A stretch of 64,000 nt of DNA, taken from assembly GCF_030272615.1 (NCBI RefSeq), contig NC_081407.1, positions 317,840,456-317,904,455 on the forward strand, written 5' to 3'. Position 1 is the stretch's first letter; each line of letters begins with the position of its first letter. The translations under genes and the position numbers were made by a program. The notes under the pieces were generated by a model. The model did not search any database. It saw only the letters and a list, made by a program, of their open reading frames with translations, and was not told the origin of the DNA. Source of the DNA: Cryptomeria japonica. Lineage: Eukaryota; Streptophyta; Pinopsida; Cupressales; Cupressaceae. Below are positions 12,684 through 26,075 of this stretch, one piece after another.

Positions 12684-13148
12684 GGGGAAGACCAATAACC
12701 GTCATCTTATTGTCATGTTGACCTCTCAATAGCCGTCATAGTGAAAACATCATTAGTAAATTTGTTTTGTACTAATAGCCTATCACTTTTTGTAATTAAT
12801 TGTCCCATTTGTGCACAACTATTGGAACATCTGTCCCATTTGTGCACCACTATTGGAACATGTGTGCACCACTATTGGGACATTTGTGAACAAGTACTAG
12901 TGATTTTGAGACAGTTACTGAAACATCTTTAGTTAGGTATCAGGCGACACTTTGAAATGTGTACTTTTAGACCTTTGTGCGCATAACTGATTCCACAACG
13001 TGCATCATTACTACCCAGAAGCCAAATCAATAGCTATAAGCAGTTAAGTCGCATACAAAGACAACTAAAAAAAAATCAAAATCCGATGTACCGTTTAGGA
13101 TTTGTGGGTGCGCGAAGTTAGCTATGACGGCTATTGGTGCTCTTCCCC
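12684..13148. mobile_element. MITE-like element with terminal inverted repeats
   Basis: The left end GGGGAAGACCAATAACCGTCAT (12684-12705) is the inverse of the right end (13124-13148) apart from one substitution and a three-base gap. A second, perfect 15-nt inverted pair lies inside: CAATAGCCGTCATAG at 12727-12741 and its complement at 13122-13136. The 465-bp length, lack of coding and terminal inverted repeats fit a non-autonomous DNA transposon. I could not find a convincing target-site duplication, so the superfamily is undetermined. The element lies about 450 bp upstream of the TNL start codon. Confidence 0.55.
12801..12890. repeat. 31-bp minisatellite inside the MITE-like element
   Basis: Two 31-bp units start TGTCCCATTTGTGCAC at 12801 and 12832 and end in ACTATTGGAACAT. 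A third, shortened unit from 12863 has GTGCACCACTATTGGGACAT. The units differ by single bases. Confidence 0.85.
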
Positions 13149-16100
13149 TATATGGTTTGTGGCAATTTTTTATTATTTTTAGTAATAATGTGAAGGCTAT
13201 TTAATCTCTTCCATTTGTTGAGTGTGGAGAACTTGAGAGAGCTACACTGACTAGTGGTGAGGGAATTTTGTTGTGTCAATTTAGTTTGTAGCTTTTGCAT
13301 ATCATTGTGGATGTTCTTTAGTACTATATGATATTGATGATACTTATTGCATGTTCTATGTGAATGTTAATGATGGATATAGATGCTCTAATCATTTTTC
13401 ATATTTTTATAATACCTAGGTAATGGGAATTATGAGTTGTGTGTGTCTTTTTGTTTGATTTTCTCATTATACTACAGTGTTGAGGGACTTGAGGGTCTTT
13501 ATTGTATATTTAGCTGTTGTTACCTTTGGAGGACCTCTTTATATAAGATAGTGTATATGTATTAACCCTTCCTACTATTTTAAATCAAATTTGAGTATTA
13601 CTCTAATTTCCACTTTAGATTTGTAAATATAAACAAAGTTGAGAAATTGGGTATACCTAAAAATTCAACACAACACAATTAAATGGACTTGAAACTTAAT
13701 GAGACCAAAGTAGAATGACTATTACTAATATTGAGATGGGTTTGATATCATATTTGATAGTAAATATATTAGATAACAACCATTAACATCTACTACGAAT
13801 TACATTGAAAATAGAACCACAAATCTGGAGCTCAAACACACAACTGGACAATTGAAGCTTTCAATAAACTCTCTACACTCCAAACAATTGTTCTTAACAA
13901 AAAAATCTTAAGAATAACAAAATATGCTGCTAACAAAAACAATACAAACTAAAACCTGCAATCCTACTTCAAACTCACACAAACACTTGCAAACTACCCA
14001 AAACAAATTTTCAACTAGGAAAGCATTCAAAACTAATGCAACCTATAGATGACATTTTTTTGGAGACTGTCTGGACCACTATCTTTGAGCCTCAATCTCC
14101 TTGGTTCATTAGTCTTGGAGATCCTTTTTCATCGTTTTATTGACATTTGAAGAAATAATAACATCAACAGGTTAGAATTGGCAAGATAGAATTAATGTGA
14201 AATGTTGTCAAAATATTATTTAATTTATAACAATAATTCAAGAGTAGAATAGGTGCCAACTATTGCATGCCCAAGTTGGAATATTTGCCACTTAATGCTT
14301 AGAAATTATTAATTTGAATTTTCCTTTCACCTTTTGTAGTTCTAACAAAAAATTGACACATTTCCTTGCTCTTATGTTAATGCATTTGATTTAGGATTGA
14401 GTTGACTACTTGGTACCTTTTTATTAAAATTAACATTTTATCGTTGGCTGACATGATGAGTTACATATGTTGTTAAATGGTTCTAAGCCAATATGAAGTT
14501 GATGATAATACAAATGAATGAATATATATTATCGATCATTTCATGTAAATTGTGTAGGTGTGAATGTTCATGTGTGTGGTGAAAAGTGTGGTGTGTAAAT
14601 GTAATATCTTATTCACATTATTACAATATGAGTTTTCTTGTATCTATATGAGCTTGTTTATTTATCCATAGTTGTAGAATAGAAGAATCAAGAAGTGGAT
14701 AATCAACCAAATGATTCAGATTGTTGTGAAGATTCATTAGTTATTTCTTTAATAATTCTTTTATTATTTGAGGTTGATGCCTCTTGATCTAAGTTGGTGC
14801 TCAAAGGATGTGTTGAAGCCCAATCCAAGGAGATTGGAGTCTCCTATTTGGTGTCTACAAAATCAATGTAAGTTATATATTATTTTGTGAGGCTAGATTT
14901 TGGAAATAGATCCAACAAACTACTCTCATTGTGTTTTTTTCCTTTTGGGTTTCCATGTAAATCTAGTGTTCTCTTGTGTGGATATGTTCATTGATTGCAT
15001 TTTTATTGATAATATTTTGATATTGTTATGAATGTAGTGATTCAAGGTAAAATTTAATAATACCGATTCACACTCCACCTTAGTATTTGTGTGCTCAACA
15101 CAAAGAACTCAATTAGATGAAGTCAAATCAAGTTTTCATCTTCAAGATGTTTTTATTCCATATTTGTATCTTAAAATATTAGATGAAGATTTACCATCTA
15201 TGTGAGTCCCAAATTAAATATTTACCATCCTCATATCTGCTTTCATAATATTTGGATAAACAAATTTTTATTTTGAAAACAATAAAAAAATGAGGTTTTT
15301 TTAATGGTTAGAGATGGTCTTACATTCATTGAGGTTGATATTCGAAGGCCAAATATACAACCTATGTGAATCTAGAGATCCCCTTACTGTTGATGTGTAT
15401 TTTGACGTGCAACCAATTCATGTAGAAAAAAGAACACTCTACTACCCCTAAAAAGATGACCAATCCTAAAAATTAATCAACTCCAAGGTCCCTTTATTGC
15501 TAGGTCTTGGTTATGTAGAACAACCAAGTGGTCTATGTGATTTTTTAGCAAGGGGCCTATGTTGGTCAATATCAAGCTAGACAAATGCTTTCTATCAAGT
15601 GCACTAAAGCTAATAAACTAGTTGTTGAATCTTTTAAGGTTTTCAAGTATATATTCTAAGTAGTTACCACTACCATATTATAAAATTAATAGCAATAAAT
15701 TCTTAGCTAATATAAAGCTATCCATAGTCCATCCAATGTTATAAAAAAGATAAAAAAAATGTTAGTGTTTTAGAGAGAATAACATAAAATTAAATGGACA
15801 GTGGCATTCATCTTCAATATTACTTTTAAAACATACGATGAAATAAAAAATATCCCATAATACAATTGAATAGTATTCACACTTTGACATTATAAGTACA
15901 ATATTTAAATGAGTTTGAAATAAATATATGCAAGTTAGATGTGTAAAACCATCATATTCCATGCAGAGTTTTCATACATAATCCTATTATTAAGAAATTT
16001 TTATTTCTCATTATCCAGTTTAAACAACATAAAACAAAATTACATCACCATTGAGGCTTAGAATATAGAGAAGAAATTGAAATTGTCCTTTTATTAATTT

Positions 16101-17190
16101 TAATTTGGGAGATTACAACTTCCAAAAAGACACCCCATATTGAATTTTTTTTCTTTTTTCTTTTATATCCAGATGTTCCAACACTTAATAATATTTCAAA
16201 CACTTTTACAAGTACCCATCTTGGGCATCTACTATTATTTTCAATAGGTGGGTTGCTCTAGACCTTAAATTGGTTCCTATGACCAAAATATACAAGTTAC
16301 CCTTATTTCAAAAATTTGGTTGTGATGAATAAATTACATTACATTTTATTAATCCTCAAGGAATAAGATGCACATGAGGACTTGACCAAATAATAAAATC
16401 AACATAAATAAAAGAGGAAATGTTATAATTGATTAGGAAAATAAGCTTGAAAATTATTCAATGATTCCAAAAAGTTGTTGAGACCAAGAGAAGCTATACA
16501 CACCTTTACTCTTTTATTTCAAAAATTCCTTTTAATCTAATTTCTAAAAAAACTTCATTTTTGTCATCCTATTATAGAGAGAACTACAATTCCATTTTAT
16601 TATAATAAATTCATTAATGAGTTTTTGTGTGAGATTTTTCCTTACTAACTTGGAAAACTTCTTGATGATAGTGGTAGATGGAAGAACCTTGTTGGAATTT
16701 TCCCAAAAGGTACAAGGATAAGAATCAATAAAACTTCCAATTTACATCATACTTATCATGGCAATTTCTCCCCTCACTTTGAACTTGTCTTTACAAGCTC
16801 CCAATGCCTTTATTCTATATTAGTAACCTGAAACTATTCTTTATGAAATTTTGGATTGCCATCAAATAATATTTTCTTACTTAGAAGCTCCTTTGATGGA
16901 GTCCTAACCATTTTCTATAATAAAGGGAGGTTATCCTCCAACATATCTAGATATTCATCACTAGATTCTTCAAATTTAGCTTCATCACTAATTTTGTGAT
17001 AACATTGGACAACTCTTATATATTTTTATGGGTTCTAGGTCATCCCTTCATGTTTTTATATCACTAGACACTCCTCCAAGGGCTTATGAGATAATCTATC
17101 TATTTGACAAGCTTGATAGCCTAAGACTTTAGCTCTTCTTTGGTTTATTCATCATTGCCCATTCTTCCCAAGATAGTCGTAACATATGAT
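13149..17190. other. Long intergenic stretch, nothing recognised
   Basis: About 4 kb of AT-rich DNA. No open frame has family-like content and no LTR ends or tandem arrays stand out. Small spliced genes cannot be excluded by eye. The segment from about 16 kb could be a continuation of the unclassified decayed repeat seen at 18.4-20.4 kb, but I could not establish this. Confidence 0.35.
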
Positions 17191-17195
17191 TATAG

Positions 17196-18396
17196 TGTTA
17201 GACAGCTCAGATAACCGGTGAACAACTGAGAGGGGGGGGTGAATCAGTTGTTAATAGATTATAGAACTTTAAGCATTAAAACCTTATTACCGGAATAATA
17301 GATATAATAGTTAAGCACAAATATAAACCACATAACATTTACCAACCATCCACAAAAGATAACACCAAGATTTGTATGTGGAAAACCCAGTAAAGGGAAA
17401 AACCATGGTGGGAAGCCTACCCATAGTAAGATAATACTCTTGCAGTAAGTATGTGATTACAAAAAGAGGTGATCATGCACATGCAGGAAGGCCAATAGCC
17501 TAGAGCGCACTGCTCATCACAAAAGGAGCCTCACTGACTACACAATAAATCCAGACTACAATCCGGAAAGAAGAGTGAACTGCAAGAATAACATCTCCTA
17601 TGCTTGAATACAGTTCCTGTTAAGCTCAGTACCGGAGGTCTTAAACCTCTTCCACCAACCCAATTAGATCACCTATGATCGACCAAAACCTCTGCATATG
17701 ATTACAACCTTATTCGCACACAGATAATCCTATATCCCAAAAACCCACGATCTACAAAGAGATCTTACATCATATTTATACCAACCTGAGACCTAAACAA
17801 TTAGGTCGGCCACCTAAAAGATAATACAATAAATTCATAACATAAACCCACAATCCAATGATTAACCAAGTCAGCCTAAGACCGAAACAACATAATCCAA
17901 TCAATAGATCCAACCAAAAATGCATCAGGATCATCCACCAACACATTACATAAACTGGTCCATAACCTAGCAGAATAAGATAGCATTAGGTCTAGTCCAA
18001 AATGCAACACCACTGATCAAGAGGAACATGAACAAGATAACCAACAACATCCCAAAAGCCATCTAGAAGTCACGCCAACACCACTTATCACATGCATCAA
18101 AAGATCTTCAATAAAGCTCTATCGGTAAAACCCTTATCAGTGACCAAAGGGTTACTAGAACAAATGATAGCTCTTGAGTTATCAAATCTCGAACCAACTG
18201 ATTGTGATACACATCTTAATAGCATGAATGATAGATCCAAACTAATTCCACAAACCAAAGCATACTAGATCAATATCATAATCCAACTGCTTTACTGGAA
18301 CCTACCGGAAATTGGTAAACAACCAAAACAATCGGTGTTGCCATCAATGACAAAACATAAATGCAACACATAATCAATTTTTCCAATTTTTCAACA
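17196..18396 (-). mobile_element. Solo copia LTR with target-site duplication
   Basis: On the plus strand it starts TGTTAGACAGCTCAG and ends TTTTTCAACA. It is flanked by TATAG at 17191-17195 and again at 18397-18401. The terminal region GAGAGGGGGGGGTGAATCAG matches the equivalent end of the LTRs of the complete copia element at 20416 in the same orientation, and both share a run of ACCGG/CCGGT-rich sequence, so they belong to related families. No internal domain is left; the 1201-bp unit with a single TSD pair indicates LTR-LTR recombination. Confidence 0.85.
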
Positions 18397-18401
18397 TATA
18401 G

Positions 18402-20415
18402 AGATTATTTATCTCCCTCTTGTGTGTGATGGTCTAGATTACAAGTTTGTAATTAATAGTTTTCTAGTTGCATAACAACCTCATATTTATTTGGTATTGA
18501 GGCTGGAATCTATACAACCATTGATCTTTGTGAATCCATGCTCATATGGGATAGATTCCTTGCTCTTTTCTTCTTTATAGATCTTGGAGTAGTCCAACTT
18601 GTTCAAAAAGGTCCTTTTAAATAAGCTTATAGATTACTTTCCTTTTTTTTGGATAATATAGCTAAATCAAATTAGTAATCCATAATTCCCAGCTAATATT
18701 TACCTTATACTTACTTTGGGTGGAGATTTTATCTTATAGGGGAGGAAATATGAGGTTTATGAGGGGGAGAGGGAACTATTTCTAAAGATAGACATAGAGA
18801 AGGAAAAGATGAGGGAGTCAGCACCTAAGTGGGAGTGTGAGCTTCCTCCTTAGAAGTTAACCTAGAACCATTTTCTATGTCAACCTTGGGGATATCTATT
18901 AATTATTTCTATTTCTTCTTGTGTGTGTTGTTACATTTCCCTAATTTTCATTTCTTTATCCCTATTGGTTTTTTCAAGAATATCAACATGTGGGTAAGGA
19001 GAAGGTGCTAATATTTGTGGAGGATGAGGAGGTATAAATATTGGAAAAGGGACAAGAAGAGTAGGTGGTACCTATTCTATATCTCTTGCTAATTTTTATT
19101 CTCTTGAATTCCTTGTCTTGACCCTTCTTAGTAGTGGTTCTTATCAAACCTCTTATTACTCTTATTTCATAAGTACTTTCACTTGAGGGGTATTGTATTT
19201 CTTTACCTTGGTATTCCTTTGTGTTGCAGTAGTTGAACCTATTGTTTACTTAAGAGCTTGAGGAGTTTTCTTAGAGTAAATTTGTTGATGTGGGTTTGGA
19301 GTGTCCATTGGGTAAGTATTCATTATCAAACCCTTAGTTTTGGAAATGCTTGGTTTTGTCCTTGATAGAGCCGTTCTCAGGTAAAAACTAGTTTACCCTT
19401 TCCATAGGATAGTTTTAATTCTTATTTTTATTATATAGGAAGAGTCCAATATCTTTCCATACTTATTTATTTCCTTAGGGACTTTATCTAATTGATATCC
19501 TACAATTAGAGGGAGTGTCATCCTATAATGATCCCAATCAGAATAAAATATTCAATATATTGCATGTACGTGCAAAGAATGGTATAATCAAAGGACCAAT
19601 CTTTCTCATAGAGTCCATCTTTGGTAGGTATTGAAAGTGCATTGTTAAATGAACCAATTATAGATCAATTATCATTACTACCTACATTCTAGAATAAAAA
19701 TATACATTTAAATTAATTGGAAATGCGAAGCTATAGCTTTTTCGTATTGGTGATCAATTTTGGTTCTCCACCTCCACCACCTGCTTGCAAATTTCCAACA
19801 AGATTATGTTATTACTAAGCTTCCTAGGGAGTCTATATTGTGCCTTATGAAATCCATCCACTTTGATATAGGAAAATATGTTGAATTAGATAAACTAACA
19901 TCCCAATTTGGCAACTGCTCTAGTTGCTTCCAATGATAGCCTCTTTATATATTCATTCTCTAGGCACATAATGAATGAATATATAAATGTATCATCAAAA
20001 ATTGATATAATCCCTCTACCTCTCCTTTACTTAAAACTAGGAATAATGATCATACACTTTAGTTTACCACAACTATATAGTTTCTACTTGGTTTTGTCCA
20101 TGAAAGTTGACCTAAAAATCCAACAAGTAAACCAAGTAGGAGGTCATATGCAAGTTGGATAACCCTAAAACATCTAATAGTTGTTGGTATAATGAATCAT
20201 TGATTAATTTAGTACAATCTATCCTTTTAACATCACAAATCTAGAGGATAAAGTAGCACATTTAAGAGTAGAAGTCCTTGGTATTGAGAAGAACAAAGAA
20301 CCTATTTAGGAGGGTGATGAAATATTTATAATTCTCTTGCAGTTCACTTTTGTGATGATCTTGGCCATTTTTTATATTAATTTCCTCATTTACATAATAA
20401 TAGGTTATCATTGAG
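18402..20415 (-). repeat. Unclassified dispersed repeat with decayed coding, copy A (part 1)
   Basis: The right part (about 20050-20415) matches 38480-38710 and 39690-39925. Minus-strand frames across 19500-20165 read like a protein with stops, for example a piece KVDGFHKAQYRLPRKLSN and a piece PKMDSMRKIGPLIIPFF. I do not recognise the family. The repeat continues at 27176 on the other side of the copia insertion, where the sequence joins up as in the uninterrupted copy at 39.9 kb. Confidence 0.5.
20411..20415. repeat. Target-site duplication TTGAG, left
   Basis: TTGAG directly precedes the left LTR and is repeated at 27171-27175 after the right LTR. The uninterrupted relative at 39.9 kb has TTATCATTGATGAATTT at this point. 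Confidence 0.93.
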
Positions 20416-21503
20416 TGTTAGGACCCAGAGGCAACTAAGAGGGGGGGGGGGTAGTGAATCAGTTGTCTATTAATTTCAACCCAAATATAACTTAATCAAA
20501 CTTGATACATAATACCAGTAAACCAAACTTAATGTTGGTTAACAGATTAATAGTTAATATTAATACCGATGAAACTTAATGCATATAACAGAAAGATAAA
20601 CAACATCCACAACACATAACACAAAGATTTGTACATGGAAACCCTGTAAGGGGAAAACCACGATGGGAAACCTTACCCACAATCAGATGATACTACTGCA
20701 GATAGTATGTGTGTACAAATGGGGTCTGCACATGTAGAAAGGCCAACTACCTAGAGCTCACTGCTCAATCACAAGATGAGAGTCACACTGACTACAATTG
20801 GATGATTCAATCCAATGATAATGTACTGCTCAATCTCCAATGTTGGATTCAGTACCGGTTAAGCTCTGTTAATCACCTTCAAACCTTCCTTGAACCTTCT
20901 TTATGGTCTGCTCACATGATCTTCAATATTCACACATACCATGTTACAATACCATAACCTTACATACCATATCCTTACATCTCACAAATGAGATCTTACA
21001 TATATACCAAAACCTAAGACCAAATGTGTAGGTCGGCTCACTAAGAATATTATAATTAAATCATTTACAAAATAAGTCAAGCTGCGATGCATCATGTTGG
21101 CTCAAAGTAATTACAACAATATCCAATTGATTAAATCATCTCCATAATGTGTCATGCTAATTTGGAATAGATAATGCATGTCGGTCCATAACCTAGATCA
21201 ATTTTTCGGTAACAACAAATATGTCAACCCGATTAGACCAATAACCAGAATACCAAAACCAAGTGTCCAAACTATGTCTTTGACATAACCAAGTGATCTC
21301 CAGATGATAACAAGTCATCCTTAGTGTCTGTGAACAATATAACCTGTCGGTGAACCAAATACCGGTGATTGTGCATAAGTCACTGAACTTGTCAGTGAAC
21401 ATAATGTGTCGGTTCAACATAACCAAAGATCTCCAGAAGGATAAGTGCAGATAAGTGTTGACATCAATGACCAAACCAATGTAACATATCCATAATACCA
21501 ACA
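20416..21503 (-). repeat. 3' LTR of the copia element
   Basis: It is bounded by TG and CA, 1088 bp long, with a TGAATCA motif beside a G run near the plus-strand left end. A short deletion (GTAGCA near 20860) and a different G-run length separate it from the other LTR. Confidence 0.93.
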
Positions 21504-22006
21504 ATCTCCCCCTTTGGTGTTGATGGCAACACAAGATGGAAAAACCATCTAAGTGCCAAAGCAGAAATGCCAAAAACCAAAAACCAACAATCTCTCGAAT
21601 GGATCAATACCAGAAATCAAAATACAAATGCAGAAAGTAAAAATCTCTCTCCCAATGAATAGTCTCTCCCCAACGGATAATGTTTTTCCATAGATATCTC
21701 CCCCCCTTTGACATCAAATGCCAAAGAAATACAAATACCAGATACAACCAGTTCATAGAACCAATTACAATAACCAATTGTTATAACCAACTAATCCCCC
21801 TGAGAATTAGCTCTCCTCCATCAAAGCCAGAAAAAGGTTTCTCTGTAAATTCTGTCAGTTTGATGCCAAGCATCAACTATCTAGGTCTCTACCAGTGAGG
21901 GTATAACCCCAAGCTGCTCTTTGAGATATTCAAAAGTTTCCTTAGGCAAAGGCTTAGTAAAGATATCTGCAATCTTCTCGTTAGTATTCACATAAACCAA
22001 TCTCAC

Positions 22007-25000
22007 TTATTTTGCTTCAACATTCTCTTTTAGAAAATTATATTTGATAGAAACATGTTTAGTTTTAGAGTGAAATACCGGATTCTTAGATATATCAATT
22101 GCTGTTGAATTATCACAATAAATGATTATAGGTTCTAAGTTACATTTTACCTTTATGTCCTTCAACATTTGTTTAATCCATAACACTTGAGTACAATTAG
22201 TTGTTGCTGCAAAATATTTTGATTCTGCAGTTGATAATGATGTACAACTCTGTTTCTTGCTCAACCATGAAATCAATCTGCTACCAAGAAAGAATGCCCC
22301 GCCGGTGGTGCTCTTTCTGTCATCTACATCTCCTACCCAATTAGCATCGGTGTATGCACATAAATCAAAATTTTCATCTTTAGGATACCATAGACCAAGA
22401 TTTGTTGTGCCTTGTAATATCGGAAAATCCTTTTCACTAGTGATTCATGATTTTCTCTAGGATTACTCTGAAATATTGAAACAATACATACTGCATTCAT
22501 TATATCAGGTCTTGTTTGTGTCAAATACAGTAAACCTCCAATCATATATTTGTATCTTGTCGGATTAACAGGAGTTGAATCATCCTTCAATGATAGTTTA
22601 TTAGTTGTAGTCATAGGAGTACTTACCAGTTTAGAGTTTTCCATACCAAATTTCTTCAGTAGTTCCTTTAGGTACTTTGTTTGACATATGAATATACCTT
22701 TATCAGTCTATGAGATCTGCAATCCTAAAAACAATTTTATCTCCCCAACCATAGACATTTCAAATTCTTCCTACATCTTATTAGAAAAATCTTTACACAA
22801 TCCATCTTCTCCTCCAAAAATAATGACATCAACAAAAACTTCAATAACCAAGATGTCTTCATTAGTCACTTTGAAATATAAGTTGCTATCAGCATTACCT
22901 TTAGTGTAACCAAGCTTCAAAAGATATTTGTCCAATCTAGCTTGCTTTAATCCATATAAAGCTTTCCTTAATCTACAAACCATATCTTTATCATTTGTCA
23001 ATGAAAATCCATCAGGTTGTTCAATGTAAACTTCCTCTTCAAGATCACTATTCAGAAATGCACATTTAACATCCATTTGATATACTTTATAGTTCTTGTG
23101 TGTTGCAAATGCAAGAAATAATCTGACTGCCTCAATTCTAGCTACTGGTGCAAAGGTTTCATTGTAATCAATTCCCTCTTCCTGTGAATATCCTTTACAC
23201 ATTAATCTTGCTTTGTTTCTGATTACTTTACCATCTTCATTAAGTTTATTTCCAAATACCCATTTAGTTCCAATTACATTTTTATCTTTAGGTCGAGGAA
23301 CCAATGTCCATGTATTGTTCTTTTCAATTTGTTCCAATTCATCTTCCATAGCTTTAATCCAATGTTTATCTTCACATGCCTCAATAATAGATGTTGGTTC
23401 AATTTGAGAAATTAAGCATACCTCTTCATTTGTCAGTCTTCCTCTTTTCATAACTCCTTGATACTTATTCCCAATTATCTGACTTTCAGAGTGATTCAAT
23501 CTTACATACCTGGGTGTGTTCACTTGCTGTTGTTCTTCAGTCACTGTGGAATTCTCTGATGATTCCAATGTGACTGGATCAACATTATGTGTCGGTGCAC
23601 TCTGTATAGGTTCATTTTTTATCATCTCAATTGTCGGTTCAGAATCCATAGACCTTGAATTTCCTCTAAAGTGTTCATCTATTTTCACATTTGCACTCTC
23701 AATGATTTTTTGCAATCTTTTATTAAAACATCTATATGCTTTGCTCTTAGATGAATAACCAAGAAATATACCTTCATCACTTCTAGGATCAAATTTACCA
23801 ATATACTCATCTCTCCTAATGTAGCATTTGCTTCCAAATATTCTGAAGTACTTAAGAGTAGGAATATTACCAAACCATAATTCATAGGGTGTCTTACCGG
23901 TTTCATCTTTGATGTGAACTTTGTTGAAAGTGTAAACCGATGTATTCACTGCTTCTCTCCAATACACATGAGGTAGATTTTCTTCTGATATCATACTTCT
24001 AGCTGCATCCAGAATAGTTCTATTCTTCCTTTCCACAACTCCATTTTGCTGAGGTGTCTGGGGTGTTGATAGTTGTCTTCTAATTCCATTCACTTCACAA
24101 AATGTATTGAACTCCTTAGATGTAAATTCACCTCCTTGATTTGATCTTAAACATTTGATTTTCTTACCGGTTTCATTCTCTACAAGTGCCTTGAATAATT
24201 TGAATTTCCCAAAAGCTTCTGATTTCTCCTTGAGAAAAGTAACCCAACACATTCTAGAATAATCATCAATAATTAGCATAAAGTATCTATCTCCTTGTAG
24301 ACTTCTTGTTCTTGCCGGACCACATAAGTCAGTATGAATTAAATCAAGAACATTATAAATGCTCTTAAAAGTTGTTCTAACTTGCTTTCCCATTTGACAT
24401 TCCTTACATACCGGATTATGAGGTTTTACAATCTTAGGTAAATCCCTTACTGCCTTAGATAAACTAATCTTTATAATGCAATCAAAATTCACATGACAGA
24501 GTCTTTTATGCCATAACCAACTTTCATCAATGTGTGCAATTAAGCATGTCTTTTTATTGTTATTCAAATGAAAGATATTACCTCTAGTCTGATTACCGAT
24601 TGCAATTTCCAAACCAGTTTTGTTCATGATTTTGCATTTACCATTCTTGAATTGTAACTAAAATCCCTTTTCAACTAATTGACCAACACTCAAAAGATTA
24701 TGCTTCAAACCTTCAACATAGTAAACGTTGTCATTATTGTGCTTACCATCAAAAGATATAGTGCCTTTTCCTCTGATCAAACAAGCTTTGTCATCTCCAA
24801 ATCTTACTAGACCTCCATTGTATTCCCGAAAAGATAAGAATTTACTTTTATCACTAGTCATATGATGTGAACATCTGAAATCTATAATCCATTCATCCTT
24901 TTCTTCAATTTTAGCAGCCAAGGCCTGCTCAACCAGTGGAACAGTAGGTGTCGGTTGATATTCTGTTATTGCAACAAAAACCCATCCATTGTCTATTGGT

Positions 25001-25038
25001 TCTTCATCAGAATCATCAGTATCTCCCTTCATCAGCAT
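22007..25038 (-). pseudogene. copia pol remnant: protease, integrase, RT, RNase H
   Basis: Minus-strand order: protease-like end with the segment HNLLSVGQLVEKGF, an in-frame TAG at 24658-24660, GAG-pre-integrase HKRLCH, an integrase core with HTDLCGP and VERKNRT, then the copia RT ([28 protein letters not shown]) and RNase H (ESKYFAATTNCTQVLW, IYCDNSTAI). Two catalytic residues are lost. The integrase motif normally reading RSDxGGEF is RSNQGGEF (Asn codon 24139-24141). The RT YVDD motif reads FVDV (22825-22836). Frame breaks separate protease from gag near 25030, RT from RNase H near 22.7 kb, and the RNase H parts near 22.3 kb. No active enzyme can be made. Confidence 0.93.
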
Positions 25039-25337
25039 AATAACATGATTTGTCTCTATTCTTCTTAAATCTGTATCTCTGATATTCAGGGTTATGCTTG
25101 TATGTTCTTTTAGCTTCTTCTCTCAATCTTGCATGTCTATCAGGACATCTAGATGCCATATGACCAGCTTGATTGCAGTTAAAACATCTAAATGGTGCTT
25201 TACCTTCATACTTACTTCCAATAGGACCTTTAGGCATTTTCCTTGCTAATAGTGCTTCAAGTTCTTCCAGTTCTTCATTTTCCCTCCTGATATCTTCAAG
25301 TTCTCTTGCATAAAGTGCTTTCCAATCAGATTTATTA

Positions 25338-25371
<34 letters not shown>

Positions 25372-26018
25372 CTTTGAAGGCTAAATCTATTTTAATTGTA
25401 GCAACAGGACCGAATTCCTCAAGCTCAAATGCTGAAAGTTTTTCAACCAAGGTATCTCTAGATACTGATGTATTAGGCATTGTTCTCAACTCATTAATAA
25501 CAGTTACTTTCATTTTATATGTCGGTGGCAATGCTATCAAAACTTTAGAAACAATTTCATCTTCACTTAAGGAACATCCACAGTATTGTATTCCCAAAAT
25601 AATTTCATTAACCCTTTCCATTAAAGCAAAAATTCTTTCATCTTCTTCCATTTTCAAATTTTCATACCTGACCCAGAAGCATTCTAGTTTTTCAAATTTT
25701 GATAGTGGTATCTCCTTCATTCAATGTCTCCAATTTATCCCAAATGGATTTAGGCGTAGATCGGTTTGATAATCCCATGATTTGCTGATCTGACAAGGCA
25801 CTCAAGAGTGCTTCTCTTGCTTTGCAGTCATTCTCTTGATCCTTACCCAATGTAGGTGGATTGGATTGACCCGGTGTAGGACCAACATAGTCATTCTGTG
25901 TAACATCCCATATGTCTCTTCCAATGCAATTCAGATGTGTCTCCATTTTGATCTTCCATATACCATAGTTAGTTCCATCAAGTTTCAGATTTTCCTTCCT
26001 GATAAAGTTAGTTGCCAT
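25016..26018 (-). pseudogene. copia gag remnant with CCHC zinc knuckle
   Basis: It starts MATNFIRKENLKLDGTNYG, a typical copia gag N-terminus, and continues with the UBN2-type region (SIWDKLETLNEGDTT). A frameshift near 25700 splits the frame. The second part contains a CCHC knuckle (C-F-N-C, then GH and C, about 25150-25200) that would bind nucleic acid in the virus-like particle. A polyserine tract is encoded by a GAT microsatellite at about 25338-25370. A second frameshift near 25030 separates gag from the protease region. Confidence 0.92.
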
Positions 26019-26063
26019 AGAATCTCCTCAAGTTGTTAAAATTCTGCAAAAAGAGGACTTAGT

Positions 26064-26073
26064 TCTGATACCA
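26064..26073 (-). other. Primer-binding site of the copia element
   Basis: TGGTATCAGA on the minus strand, two bases inside the 5' LTR, matches the 3' end complement of plant initiator tRNA-Met used by many copia elements. Confidence 0.9.
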
Positions 26074-26075
26074 AT

